The position numbers and the translations under genes were made by a program. From Mycobacterium sp. ITM-2016-00316 (GTDB lineage Bacteria; Actinomycetota; Actinomycetes; Mycobacteriales; Mycobacteriaceae), in assembly GCF_002968335.2 (NCBI RefSeq), contig NZ_CP134398.1:62001-126000 (forward strand): 64,000 bases of DNA, read 5' to 3'. Below the pieces are notes generated by a model, which saw only the letters and a program-made list of their open reading frames with translations, ran no database searches and was not told the origin of the DNA. Below, piece after piece: positions 53,277 to 62,454 of this stretch (positions are counted from its first letter, which is position 1; each line of letters opens with the position of its first letter).

Positions 53277-54806
53277 ATGACCATGGTCAAGGATCCGCTG
53301 CTGTCACCCGGCGAGACGTGCTGGCGTACCGCGGAGGCGGGTCGCTACGCCCCGATCATCGACGGTGCGGACTATCTCAGGCACGTGAAATCCGCGATGC
53401 TGGGCGCCGAAAGCCGGATTCTTCTGGTGGGATGGGACTTCGACTCCCGCACGACGTTCGAACCCGAGGGCGCGACGATGCCCGGCCCGAACCAGCTGGG
53501 TCCGTTTCTGTTCTGGCTGCTGTGGCGGCGACCGCACCTCAAGGTCTACGTGCTGAAGTCGAATCTCCGTCTGCTTGCCGCGTTCGAACGTTATTGGTAC
53601 AGCATCGTCCCGGTGCAGTGGCTCAACCGGATCACTTCGCAGCGCATGCATCTGGCCGTCGACGGGGCACATCCACTCGGCGCGGTGCATCACCAGAAGA
53701 TCGTCGCGATCGACGACGCGGTGGCGTTCTGCGGTGGTATCGACCTGACGCTCGGGCGGTGGGACACCCGCGCGCACACACCGAACGATCCCGGCCGGCA
53801 CGCCGGGGGCGAGCCGTACGGCCCGCGTCATGAAGTGGCCACGGTGGTCGACGGGGAGGCCGCATCGTGTCTGGCCGAACTGGCCCGCGACCGGTGGCAC
53901 ACGGCGACTGGGCAGACGCTACCGCCGGTCAGAGCGGGCGCGGCGGCATGGCCGCGGCACTGCGAGCCGGCGTTACGTCAGGTCGAGGTCGGCATTGCGC
54001 GCACACTGCCGCCACTGCCGGATCGCGACGAGGTCCGCGAGGTGGAGGCACTGAACCTCGCCGCCATCGGAGCAGCCCGTGACTTCATTTATCTGGAGAA
54101 CCAGTACCTGGCCGCGCGGGGGATCTGCGAGGCGCTGGCGGAGCGGTTGCGTGAGCCGGACGGACCCGAAGTGGTGATCGTGCTGCCGCGGACGTCGGAG
54201 AGCCCGCTGGAAACCGCGTCGATGGACAGCGCCCGCGAGCGCATGGTGCGGCTGCTCTGGGAGGCCGATGAACACGGCCGGTTCGGCGTCTACTGGCCTG
54301 CGGTACCCGGCGGCACGTCGCTGTACATTCATTCCAAGGTCATGATCGTCGATGACCGGTTCCTGCGCATCGGATCGTCCAACCTGAACAATCGCTCACT
54401 GGGATTCGACAGCGAATGTGATCTCGCACTTGATGATTCGTCGGACCGCGATGATGTGCGAGCCGTGGTCGCCTCCGTGCGGGACGGTCTGCTGGCCGAA
54501 CATCTGGGGGTGTCCGTCGAGGACCTCCGCGCCGAGATCTCGCGCCGGGAATCGTTTCTGGGCGCCGTCGACGGTCTGCGCGGCGCCGGTCGCTCGCTGC
54601 GCAAGTTCACCGAGCTCATGGTGTCGGCCGATGAGGGGCCGTTCGCCGAGAACGACCTGATGGATCCGGTCCGCGTCCCGGCCTCCCTGGCGCAGAGTGT
54701 GTGCTCGGTGGTCACCGCAGCCGTCACCTGGCCGCTGATGAAGGGCGCACCCGGTGTGTGGTCGGTGGTGCGTGGAATCGGTGACCGGATCGGCTTGTCC
54801 ATCTGA
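53277..54806 (+). CDS. Phospholipase D/cardiolipin synthase-like protein
   Basis: A 509-residue PLD-superfamily protein with two HKD motifs: HQKIVAIDD (near residue 140) and HSKVMIVDDRFLRIGSSNLNNRS (near 346). A WDFDSRTTFEPEG segment lies near the start. It may transfer or hydrolyse phosphatidyl groups; a cardiolipin synthase function is one option. There is no signal peptide, so the protein is probably cytosolic or membrane-peripheral. It is read divergently from the aldarate dehydratase and its ATG follows GGAGG. Confidence 0.87.
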   Translation: MTMVKDPLLSPGETCWRTAEAGRYAPIIDGADYLRHVKSAMLGAESRILLVGWDFDSRTTFEPEGATMPGPNQLGPFLFWLLWRRPHLKVYVLKSNLRLLAAFERYWYSIVPVQWLNRITSQRMHLAVDGAHPLGAVHHQKIVAIDDAVAFCGGIDLTLGRWDTRAHTPNDPGRHAGGEPYGPRHEVATVVDGEAASCLAELARDRWHTATGQTLPPVRAGAAAWPRHCEPALRQVEVGIARTLPPLPDRDEVREVEALNLAAIGAARDFIYLENQYLAARGICEALAERLREPDGPEVVIVLPRTSESPLETASMDSARERMVRLLWEADEHGRFGVYWPAVPGGTSLYIHSKVMIVDDRFLRIGSSNLNNRSLGFDSECDLALDDSSDRDDVRAVVASVRDGLLAEHLGVSVEDLRAEISRRESFLGAVDGLRGAGRSLRKFTELMVSADEGPFAENDLMDPVRVPASLAQSVCSVVTAAVTWPLMKGAPGVWSVVRGIGDRIGLSI

Positions 54807-54821
54807 TCGCGCGGTGCGCGT

Positions 54822-55904
54822 TCAGAACTCGATGATCTGCCGGACCGCCCGTCCGTCGGCCAGTTCGTCCATGCCGCTGTTGATCTCGTCGAGGGCCAGT
54901 GTCGCCGACACCAGTTTCTCCACCGGCAGCTTTCCGTCCCGCCACAACTCGACGAAGCGGGGGATGTCGCGGGCGGGCACCGCGGACCCGAGATAGCTGC
55001 CGATCAGCGTTCGGCCCTCAGCCACCAAACTCAACGGCGACAACGAGATCCGCGCATCCGGTGCCGGTAGCCCGACGGTGATGGTGCGCCCGCCGGGCGC
55101 GGTCAACGCGATCGCACTTTCCAGTGCGGCGGCGTGCCCGACGGCCTCGATCACCACCTCGGCCTTCTCGGTGACCTCCTCGGGGGTGTAGGTGGCGTGC
55201 GCGCCGAGATCGCGTGCCAGCGCCAGCTTGTCCGGCAGCCTGTCGACGGCGATGACCCGGACATCCTCGTGCGCCAGCGCGGTCAGCATCGCGGCCATCC
55301 CGACCCCACCCATCCCGACGATGGCGACCGTCTGTCCGGCCCTGGGCCGACCGGCGTTGAGCACCGCACCGCCACCGGTGAGCACCGCGCACCCCAATAG
55401 GGAGGCGACGACAGCCGGCACATCAGGGTCGACCGGCACCACCGAACGCCGGTCCACCACCGCGTGGGTGGCGAACCCGGATACCCCGAGGTGGTGCAGC
55501 ACACCACCGCTCAACCGAACCGCACCGCTGAGCAGCGTGCCCGCACCGTTGGCGGCGCTACCGGGGATGCACGGCGCCAGCCCGTCGGTGGCGCACGCCG
55601 AACACTGCCCGCAGCGCGGCAGGAAGGTCATCACCACCCGTTGTCCGAGCGCGAGATCTGAAGCGCCAACTACCTTTTCGATGATGCCGGCGGCCTCATG
55701 GCCGAGCAGCATCGGCACCGGCCGCACCCGGTTGCCGTCGACCACCGACAGATCGGAGTGGCACAACCCGGCCGCCTCGATCCGCACCAGCAGCTCACCG
55801 TCGCCCGGATCGTCGAGTTCCAGCTCGGTCACCGACAGCGGCCGAGACGCCGCGTACGGCCGGGGAGCTCCGATCGTTTCCAGTACCGCACCACGGATCA
55901 ACAT
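54822..55904 (-). CDS. Zinc-dependent alcohol dehydrogenase (Rv0162c/AdhE1-like)
   Basis: A 360-residue class III-like alcohol dehydrogenase. Catalytic zinc ligands are C48 and H69/E70 (GLCHSDL, LLGHEAAG), structural zinc cysteines C98, C101, C104 and C112 (CGQCSACATDGLAPC) and the Rossmann motif IVGMGGVGMAAM. It oxidises a primary or secondary alcohol with NAD+; a lipid alcohol is possible. It is divergent from the thioesterase gene, as Rv0162c is from Rv0163. Confidence 0.9.
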   Translation of the reverse strand: MLIRGAVLETIGAPRPYAASRPLSVTELELDDPGDGELLVRIEAAGLCHSDLSVVDGNRVRPVPMLLGHEAAGIIEKVVGASDLALGQRVVMTFLPRCGQCSACATDGLAPCIPGSAANGAGTLLSGAVRLSGGVLHHLGVSGFATHAVVDRRSVVPVDPDVPAVVASLLGCAVLTGGGAVLNAGRPRAGQTVAIVGMGGVGMAAMLTALAHEDVRVIAVDRLPDKLALARDLGAHATYTPEEVTEKAEVVIEAVGHAAALESAIALTAPGGRTITVGLPAPDARISLSPLSLVAEGRTLIGSYLGSAVPARDIPRFVELWRDGKLPVEKLVSATLALDEINSGMDELADGRAVRQIIEF

Positions 55905-55918
55905 GTCACCAGCCTGAC

Positions 55919-56353
55919 ATGCTTGCCCACATGGAGTACTCGGACGCGGACTTCCCGCTGCACTGGCCGGTGCAGACGCGCTGGACCGACAACGACATGT
56001 TCGGCCATCTCAACAACGCGATCTACTACCAGCTGTTCGATACCGCCATCAACGCCTGGATCGGCACCCGGGCGGCCGTCGACGCGGTGACCGCACCCTG
56101 GCTGGGTGTGGTGGCCGAGTCGAGCTGCCGCTACTTCGCCGAATTGAAGTTCCCGTCCGATCTGGTGGTCGGGCTCGCGGTGACCAGGCTGGGCACCAGC
56201 AGCGTCACCTACCGGACCGGACTGTGGGCCGACGGCGGGCCGGTCGCTGCCGTCGGCTCCTGGGTACACGTCTACGTCGACCGCCAGACGCGTCGGCCCG
56301 TCCCGATCCCCGATGACATCCGCGCACTGATGGTGGGCATCACGGCGGACTGA
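55919..56353 (+). CDS. 4-hydroxybenzoyl-CoA-type thioesterase (Rv0163-like)
   Basis: A 144-residue hotdog-fold thioesterase. RWTDNDMFGHLNNAIYYQLFDTA contains the expected Asp and His/Asn active-site block. It would hydrolyse an acyl-CoA. ATG 55919 is a working start; ATG 55931 (MEYSDAD) is equally plausible. It is 14 bp from the divergent alcohol dehydrogenase gene and is followed after 22 bp by the SRPBCC gene. Confidence 0.88.
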   Translation: MLAHMEYSDADFPLHWPVQTRWTDNDMFGHLNNAIYYQLFDTAINAWIGTRAAVDAVTAPWLGVVAESSCRYFAELKFPSDLVVGLAVTRLGTSSVTYRTGLWADGGPVAAVGSWVHVYVDRQTRRPVPIPDDIRALMVGITAD

Positions 56354-56375
56354 GCCCCGGCGATATGCTCGGCCG

Positions 56376-56816
56376 ATGCCAGTCGTCAGCAAGACCGTCG
56401 AGGTTGTCGCCCCCGCTGCCGCGATCATGGCGATCGTCGCCGATTTCGAGGCCTACCCGCAGTGGAACGAAGAGGTCACCGGCGCCTGGGTGCTGGCCAG
56501 GTACGACGACGGCCGGCCCAGCCAGCTACGGCTGGACACCAAGGTCCAGGGCATGGAGGGCACCTACATCCAGGCCGTGTACTACCCGGGCGAGAGCCAG
56601 ATCCAGACGGTGATGCAGCAGGGCAACCTGTTCTCCAAGCAGGAGCAGCTGTTCGCCGTCGTGGACATGGGCGCGACGAGCCTGCTCACCGTCGACATGG
56701 ATGTCGAGGTGTCCATGCCCGGCGTGCCCGCGATGATGGTGAAGAAGGTCGCGGGCGATGCGCTCGAACACCTGGCGGGCAATCTGAAGAAGCGCGCCGA
56801 AGAACTGGCCGGCTAG
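56376..56816 (+). CDS. SRPBCC/polyketide cyclase-like protein (Rv0164-like)
   Basis: A 146-residue START/SRPBCC fold protein with the opening VSKTVEVVAPAAAIMAIVADFEAYPQWNEEV, typical of the mycobacterial family to which Rv0164 (TB18.5) belongs. It may bind a lipid-like ligand; no reaction is known. It ends where convergent mce1R begins. With the thioesterase it precedes the mce1 region as in M. tuberculosis. Confidence 0.86.
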   Translation: MPVVSKTVEVVAPAAAIMAIVADFEAYPQWNEEVTGAWVLARYDDGRPSQLRLDTKVQGMEGTYIQAVYYPGESQIQTVMQQGNLFSKQEQLFAVVDMGATSLLTVDMDVEVSMPGVPAMMVKKVAGDALEHLAGNLKKRAEELAG

Positions 56817-57587
56817 CTAGGTCCACAGCCCCAGATCGTCGAGCAGGCTGGTCAGCCGGCGCGCACCGTCGTCGAACTGGCTGCGGGTCAGCCGGACCAC
56901 CTCGCCGACATCGCGTCGTCGCAGCGCCGCCACCAGTTCCCGATGGTTGGCCACCGCCTCCACACCCCACTGGGGATCGGAGGCGTAGATGTGCGGCGGC
57001 AGATAGCGCGCGGCGTTCAGCAGGAACCAGGCCAGCTTCATCCGGTTCGTGGTGCGGTTGAACGTGCGGTGAAAGTTGAACTCCGCCAGCGCGATCGCGT
57101 CGACATCGCCACCCCGCACCGCATCGTCGAGCGCGCCGGTCAGCCGTTCCAGCTCGTCGATATCGGCGTCGTCGGCACGCCGAGCAGCGGTCGAGGCGAG
57201 TTCGGCGGCGATCATTCCCTGCAGCCAGAAGATATCGGCGATGTCATCGCGGGTGAAGGGGGCCACCACATGTCCGCGGTGGGGCTCCAGCTGCACCAGC
57301 CCTTCACCGCGCAGGGTGCGCAGCGCCTCGCGTACCGGGGTGATACTCACGCCGAGCTGCGCGGCGGTCTCGTCGAGGCGCACGAACGTGCCGGGCCGCA
57401 GGGCCCCGGACATGATCGCGACCCGCAGATGGCCGGCCACCTCATCGGAGAGTTGTTCGCGACGACGGGCAGGCCGCAGTTTCGCGGGTGCGTCCACGGG
57501 CTGCCGTCCTCTCAACGAGCGATGGTGACCTATCGCGGACGGCTTGTTCACGTCGGCAGTGTCGTCATAGTGTGACCGCGACGACAC
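56817..57587 (-). CDS. mce1R: Mce1R, GntR/FadR-type regulator of mce1
   Basis: A 256-residue FCD GntR regulator. Winged helix at about residues 45-110 (EVAGHLRVAIMSGALRPGTFVRLDETAAQLGVSITPVREALRTLRGEGLVQLEPHRGHVV), FCD effector domain after it. The position divergent from fadD5 matches Mce1R (Rv0165c), the repressor of the mce1 operon. The GTG start at 57587 is uncertain; GTG 57551 (MNKPSAIG) would remove 12 residues. An inverted repeat overlaps the 57587 start region. Confidence 0.9.
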   Translation of the reverse strand: MSSRSHYDDTADVNKPSAIGHHRSLRGRQPVDAPAKLRPARRREQLSDEVAGHLRVAIMSGALRPGTFVRLDETAAQLGVSITPVREALRTLRGEGLVQLEPHRGHVVAPFTRDDIADIFWLQGMIAAELASTAARRADDADIDELERLTGALDDAVRGGDVDAIALAEFNFHRTFNRTTNRMKLAWFLLNAARYLPPHIYASDPQWGVEAVANHRELVAALRRRDVGEVVRLTRSQFDDGARRLTSLLDDLGLWT

Positions 57588-57612
57588 AATGTTTGATCAA
57601 ATATCAACATTG
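57587..57612. promoter_or_regulatory. Inverted repeat between mce1R and fadD5
   Basis: CAATGTT (57587-57593) and AACATTG (57606-57612) form perfect 7-bp arms with a 12-bp spacer; TTGAT (57593-57597) and ATCAA (57603-57607) form a nested repeat with a 5-bp spacer. The element overlaps the mce1R start region and lies upstream of fadD5. It is a candidate Mce1R operator controlling both directions. Confidence 0.55.
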
Positions 57613-57653
57613 CGCAAGCCCGGTTGCGCATCCCTGACGAAAGAGCCTTCGCG

Positions 57654-59282
57654 TTGACTGCTCAGAGCACCGAACAGCCCTATCTCGCCCGTCAGCAGAA
57701 CTGGTCCAACCAGCTGACCCGACACGCCTTGATGCAGCCGGAAAAGACGGCGCTGCGCTTTCTCGGCCACACCACCACGTGGGCCGAACTCGACGAGCGG
57801 GTCACCAAGCTGGCCGGGGCGCTGCAGCGACGCGGCGTCGGGTCCGGGGACCGGGTGCTCATCCTGATGCTCAACCGCACCGAGTTCATCGAGTCGTTCC
57901 TGGCCGCCAACCGGCTCGGCGCCATCGCGGTCCCGGTCAACTTCCGGATGACCCCGCCGGAGATCGCCTTCCTGGTCGCCGACTGCGCCGCCGCGGTGGT
58001 CATCACCGAAGCAGTGCTGGCGCCGGTGGCCACCGCTGTGCGTGCGCTGGACGCGACCCTGTCGACGGTGATCGTCGCCGGGACCGCCGGCGATGACGAT
58101 GTCCTGGGCTATGACGACCTGCTGGCCGAACCCGGTCCGGCACCCGCCCCTGTCGACATCCCGAACGATTCACCGGCGCTGATCATGTACACCTCGGGCA
58201 CCACGGGCCGGCCCAAGGGCGCGGTGCTCACCCACACCAACATCACCGGACAGGCGCTGACCTTCCTGTTCACCAATGGTGCCGACCTGAACCACGATGT
58301 CGGCTTCATCGGCGTTCCGCTGTTCCACATCGCCGGAATCGGCAACATGATCCCGGGCCTGCTGCTGGGCCGCCCGACGGTGCTCTATCCGCTCGGCGCC
58401 TTCGACCCCGGTGCCCTGCTCGACGTGCTGGCGGCCGAGCAGGTGACGGGCATTTTCCTGGTGCCCGCGCAGTGGCAGGCGGTCTGTGCGGCCCAGCGGG
58501 CCCAGCCGCGCAACCTCCGGCTGCGGGTGCTGTCCTGGGGTGCCGCGCCGGCATCGGACACGTTGCTGAAGGACATGGCCGAAACCTTCCCCGGCGCCAA
58601 TATCCTCGCCGCGTTCGGTCAGACCGAGATGTCCCCGGTGACTTGTATGTTGTTGGGGGAAGATGCAATCCGCAAGCTGGGCTCGGTCGGACGGGTCATC
58701 CCCACGGTGTCGGCCCGCATCGTCGACGAGGATATGAACGATGTCGCGGTCGGCCAGGTCGGCGAGATCGTCTACCGGGCGCCGACGCTGATGTCGGGCT
58801 ACTGGAACAACCCGAAGGCCACCGCCGAGTCGTTCGCGGGCGGCTGGTTCCACTCCGGGGACCTCGTTCGCCAGGACGAGGAGGGTTACATCTGGGTCGT
58901 CGACCGTAAGAAGGACATGATCATCTCCGGCGGCGAGAACATCTACTGCGCGGAAGTGGAGAACGTTCTGGCCGCTCACCCGGCAATTGCGGAGGTTGCG
59001 GTGATCGGGCGTCCACACCGGAAATGGGGCGAGGTTCCGGTCGCTGTTGTAGCTTTGTCCGCGACGAGTCTCACGCTCGCCGAACTCGACGATTTCCTCA
59101 CCGAGAGGTTAGCCAGATACAAGCATCCCAAGGCGCTGGAGATCGTCGACGCACTGCCCCGAAATCCGTCGGGCAAGGTTCTCAAAACGGAACTGCGCTC
59201 GGCCTTCGGTGCGGAGAGCTCCATTGACGCCGACGAAAGTTCCACTGCGGCAAGGGTTTCTGAAACAGCTTCGGAGAGGTAA
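57654..59282 (+). CDS. fadD5: Fatty acyl-CoA synthetase FadD5
   Basis: A 542-residue acyl-activating enzyme with the ATP motif MYTSGTTGRPKGAVL, the adenylate-binding FHSGDLV and the C-terminal lysine motif PRNPSGKVLKTEL. Long blocks such as GVPLFHIAGIGNM and AFGQTEMSPVTCMLLGEDAI match FadD5 of M. tuberculosis. It activates fatty acids to acyl-CoA and is the first gene of the mce1 operon. TTG 57654 is preferred as the start because it opens with TAQSTEQPYLARQQNW like Rv0166; TTG 57624 is an alternative. Confidence 0.93.
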   Translation: MTAQSTEQPYLARQQNWSNQLTRHALMQPEKTALRFLGHTTTWAELDERVTKLAGALQRRGVGSGDRVLILMLNRTEFIESFLAANRLGAIAVPVNFRMTPPEIAFLVADCAAAVVITEAVLAPVATAVRALDATLSTVIVAGTAGDDDVLGYDDLLAEPGPAPAPVDIPNDSPALIMYTSGTTGRPKGAVLTHTNITGQALTFLFTNGADLNHDVGFIGVPLFHIAGIGNMIPGLLLGRPTVLYPLGAFDPGALLDVLAAEQVTGIFLVPAQWQAVCAAQRAQPRNLRLRVLSWGAAPASDTLLKDMAETFPGANILAAFGQTEMSPVTCMLLGEDAIRKLGSVGRVIPTVSARIVDEDMNDVAVGQVGEIVYRAPTLMSGYWNNPKATAESFAGGWFHSGDLVRQDEEGYIWVVDRKKDMIISGGENIYCAEVENVLAAHPAIAEVAVIGRPHRKWGEVPVAVVALSATSLTLAELDDFLTERLARYKHPKALEIVDALPRNPSGKVLKTELRSAFGAESSIDADESSTAARVSETASER

Positions 59283-59499
59283 CCGGACGGGATGTCTTTG
59301 CTAACAGTTGCGGTGTGAATAAAGCCGATGTGCGACACCGCCGGTATCGGATCGGGTACAGTCCTGTGGTCTGTCTTACTACCGACCAGTAGGTAGACCG
59401 GCATCACAGGCCAACGGACGCGGGGTTCCGAGTAAGTGAAGGAGGGGGCGTGCGACAGGTGATGCCGCCACGCTGTGAACTCGGTTCCGAGGTGTGCCG
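59283..59499 (+). promoter_or_regulatory. fadD5-yrbE1A intergenic region with possible internal promoter
   Basis: The 217-bp gap contains an inverted repeat CTACC (59379-59383)/GGTAG (59392-59396) around GACCAGTA, and a TACAGT box at 59357-59362 that could be a -10. An internal promoter in the equivalent gap has been reported for M. tuberculosis. Whether transcription starts here is not shown; the repeat could also bind a TetR-type regulator. Confidence 0.4.
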
Positions 59500-60297
59500 G
59501 TGACGGCGGGCAACGGTCTGGTCGACTACGTCAAGGAACAGCTCGACAAACCGCTGACCATGGTCGGCGGCTTCTTCAAGATGAGCGTATTGACGGGCAA
59601 GGCGCTGCTCACCCGGCCCTTCCAGTTCAAGGAATTCGTCAACCAGAGCTGGTTCCTGATCCGGGTGGCGTTCCTGCCCACGCTGGCGGTGTCCATCCCG
59701 CTGACCGTGCTCATCATCTTCACGCTCAACATCCTGCTGGCCGAGTTCGGCGCGGCAGACGTCTCCGGTGCCGGCGCCGCGCTCGGCGCCGTCACCCAGC
59801 TCGGGCCGCTGGTCACGGTGCTCGTGGTCGCCGGCGCGGGATCCACGGCGATCTGCGCCGACCTCGGGGCCCGCACCGTCCGCGAAGAGATCGACGCGAT
59901 GGAGGTGCTCGGCATCGATCCCATCGAACGCCTCGTGGCACCCCGCGTCGTCGCCGCGACCTTCGTGGCCTTCCTGCTCAACGGCGCGGTGATCACCATC
60001 GGCCTCGTCGGCGGGTATTTCTTCGGTGTCTACATCCAGAACGTCAACGCCGGCGCGTACGTCTCCACGCTGACGCTGCTCACCGGTTTCCCCGAGGTGA
60101 TGATCTCGGTCATCAAGGCCACGCTGTTCGGACTCATCGCCGGGCTGGTCGGCTGCTACCGGGGCCTGACCGTCGCCGGTGGATCGAAGGGGGTCGGGAC
60201 CGCGGTGAACGAAACCCTGGTGCTCTGCGTGGTCGCGCTGTTCGCGGTCAACGTGGTGCTGACCACCATCGGCGTCCGCTTCGGAACGGGAGGCTGA
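59500..60297 (+). CDS. yrbE1A: YrbE1A, Mce1 permease subunit A
   Basis: A 265-residue MlaE/YrbE permease with about five or six helices and the conserved loop ICADLGARTVREEIDAMEVLGIDPIERLVAPRV. It forms the inner-membrane permease of the Mce1 importer with YrbE1B. GTG 59500 has GAGG 7 nt upstream and gives 265 residues, the length of M. tuberculosis YrbE1A; GTG 59494 lies directly over the ribosome site. yrbE1B starts one base after its stop. Confidence 0.94.
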   Translation: MTAGNGLVDYVKEQLDKPLTMVGGFFKMSVLTGKALLTRPFQFKEFVNQSWFLIRVAFLPTLAVSIPLTVLIIFTLNILLAEFGAADVSGAGAALGAVTQLGPLVTVLVVAGAGSTAICADLGARTVREEIDAMEVLGIDPIERLVAPRVVAATFVAFLLNGAVITIGLVGGYFFGVYIQNVNAGAYVSTLTLLTGFPEVMISVIKATLFGLIAGLVGCYRGLTVAGGSKGVGTAVNETLVLCVVALFAVNVVLTTIGVRFGTGG

Positions 60298-60298
60298 C

Positions 60299-61168
60299 GT
60301 GAGTACAGCTGCAGTCCTGCGGACACGCTTCCCCCGCGCGTTCGACCGCACCCGCGGCTTCGCCGGCGGGCCTGGCCGATTCCTCGACAGCATCGGCCAT
60401 GTCGCCTGGTTCGTGGTGCAGGCGGTCGGTTCACTTCCGCACGCGTTCAAGAACTACCGCCGCGAGGCGCTGCGCCTGGTCGCCGAGATCGGCATGGGCA
60501 CCGGCGCGATGGCCGTCATCGGCGGCACCGTGGCCATCATCGGCTTCGTCACCCTCTCGGCGGGCTCCCTGATCGCCATCCAGGGCTTCGCCTCCCTGGG
60601 CAACATCGGTGTCGAGGCCTTCACCGGATTCTTCGCCGCCCTGGCCAACATCCGGGTGGTTGCGCCCGTCGTCACCGGCCAGGCCATGGCCGCCACCGTC
60701 GGCGCCGGTGCGACCGCCGAACTCGGCGCCATGCGCATCAGCGAAGAGATCGACGCGCTGGAAGTGATGGGCATCAAGTCGATCTCGTACCTGGTGTCCA
60801 CCCGCCTGATGGCCGGCGCCATCGTGATCGTCCCGCTCTACGCGATGGCGATCCTGCTGTCCTTCCTGTCCGCTCAGCTGGTCACCACGGTGTTCTATTC
60901 ACAGTCGGTCGGTACCTACGAGCACTACTTCCACACGTTCCTCCGCGTCGACGACGTCATGTGGTCGTTCCTGGAGGTCATCATCATGTCGATCATCATC
61001 ATGTTGAACCACTGCTACTTCGGCTACTTCGCCAGTGGCGGCGCGGTGGGCGTGGGCGAGGCGGTGGGACGCTCGATGCGGACCTCGCTGATCGCCATCG
61101 TGTTGGTGGTGCTGTTGGCCTCGTTGGCGCTGTACGGCACCGACCCGAACTTCAACCTCACGGTGTAG
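60299..61168 (+). CDS. yrbE1B: YrbE1B, Mce1 permease subunit B
   Basis: A 289-residue MlaE-type permease, the partner of YrbE1A, with the characteristic ELGAMRISEEIDALEVMGIKSISYLVSTRLMAGAI loop. The length equals that of M. tuberculosis YrbE1B. Together with an ATPase encoded elsewhere (MceG) it energises Mce1 transport of fatty acids and related lipids. mce1A starts 4 bp downstream. Confidence 0.94.
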   Translation: MSTAAVLRTRFPRAFDRTRGFAGGPGRFLDSIGHVAWFVVQAVGSLPHAFKNYRREALRLVAEIGMGTGAMAVIGGTVAIIGFVTLSAGSLIAIQGFASLGNIGVEAFTGFFAALANIRVVAPVVTGQAMAATVGAGATAELGAMRISEEIDALEVMGIKSISYLVSTRLMAGAIVIVPLYAMAILLSFLSAQLVTTVFYSQSVGTYEHYFHTFLRVDDVMWSFLEVIIMSIIIMLNHCYFGYFASGGAVGVGEAVGRSMRTSLIAIVLVVLLASLALYGTDPNFNLTV

Positions 61169-61172
61169 CGCC

Positions 61173-62393
61173 ATGACGACTACGCATGCACCTCTGAACA
61201 AGCCCAAGACCCCGCCCTACAAGCTGGCCGGTCTGGTGCTGTTACTGATCAGTGCGCTCATCCTGAGCCTGACCTGGCTGCAGTTCCGCGGCTTCTTCGA
61301 GAAGCGGGTCCAGTTGACGGTGATGGCCGAACGTGCCGGTCTGGCAATGGACCCGGGTTCGAAGGTCACCTTCAACGGCGTCCCGATCGGGCGCCTCACC
61401 GAGGCCGGGGTGGTCACGGTCGGTGAGGTTCCCAAAGCCAAGCTCACCCTCGACGTGGACCCGAAGTACCTGTCGCTCATCCCGTCCAACGTGGAGGCCG
61501 AACTGCGGGCCACCACGGTGTTCGGCAACAAGTACATCTCCTTCCTGTCCCCGGACAACCCGGCAGCCACCCGGCTGGCGAGCGGGGCCACCATCGAGGC
61601 CTCGGGCACCACCACCGAGTTCAACACCCTGTTCGAGACGATCATGAAGATCGCCGAGCAGATCGACCCGGTGAAGCTGAACCAGACCCTGACCGCCGCC
61701 GCCCAGGCCCTCGACGGGCTCGGCGACAAGTTCGGTCAGTCGATCGTGGACGGCAATGACATTCTCGGCGAACTGAATCCGCGGATGCCGCAGATCCGCC
61801 GCGATATCGCCGGCCTGGCCGACCTGGGCGAGGTGTACTCCGATGCGGCGCCGGATCTGTTCGACGGCCTGAGCAATGCGGTGATCACCGCGCAGGCGCT
61901 CAACGACGAGCAGGGCAATATCGATGCGGCCCTGATGGCGGCCGTGGGCTTCGGCAACACCGGCGCCGACATCTTCGAGCGCGGCGGGCCGTACCTGGTG
62001 CGCGGTGCGCAAGACCTGCTGCCCACCTCGAAGCTGCTGGACTACTACAGCCCGCAGCTGTTCTGCACCATCCGCAACTACCACGATGCGGCGCCCAAAC
62101 TGGCCGGGGCGCTGGGCGGTAACGGCTATTCCCTGGTGACGCGTTCCTCGGTGCTCGGTGCCGGAAACCCGTACGTGTTCCCGGACAATCTGCCCCGCGT
62201 CAACGCCAAGGGTGGCCCCGGCGGGCGGCCCGGCTGCTGGCAGCCGATCACCCGCGACCTGTGGCCGATGCCGTATCTGGTGATGGACACCGGCGCGAGC
62301 CTCGCCCCGTACAACCACTTCGAACTCGGCCAGCCGATCATGACTGAGTACGTCTGGGGACGCCAAGTGGGGGAGAACACGATCAACCCATGA
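61173..62393 (+). CDS. mce1A: Mce1A, MCE-domain lipid import protein
   Basis: A 406-residue Mce protein. An N-terminal membrane segment (about 15-40) is followed by the MCE domain (about 45-125; VMAERAGLAMDPGSKVTFNGVPIGRLTEAGVV) and a helical needle-forming region. Mce1A-F proteins form a tunnel for lipids across the envelope. It is shorter than M. tuberculosis Mce1A (about 454), the C-terminus being less extended. mce1B follows after 61 bp. Confidence 0.94.
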   Translation: MTTTHAPLNKPKTPPYKLAGLVLLLISALILSLTWLQFRGFFEKRVQLTVMAERAGLAMDPGSKVTFNGVPIGRLTEAGVVTVGEVPKAKLTLDVDPKYLSLIPSNVEAELRATTVFGNKYISFLSPDNPAATRLASGATIEASGTTTEFNTLFETIMKIAEQIDPVKLNQTLTAAAQALDGLGDKFGQSIVDGNDILGELNPRMPQIRRDIAGLADLGEVYSDAAPDLFDGLSNAVITAQALNDEQGNIDAALMAAVGFGNTGADIFERGGPYLVRGAQDLLPTSKLLDYYSPQLFCTIRNYHDAAPKLAGALGGNGYSLVTRSSVLGAGNPYVFPDNLPRVNAKGGPGGRPGCWQPITRDLWPMPYLVMDTGASLAPYNHFELGQPIMTEYVWGRQVGENTINP

Positions 62394-62454
62394 GAGACGC
62401 TTGCGGAACGAATAGACAACTGGCATGCGGGACCCGAGCCTGCGAGGGAGCCGC

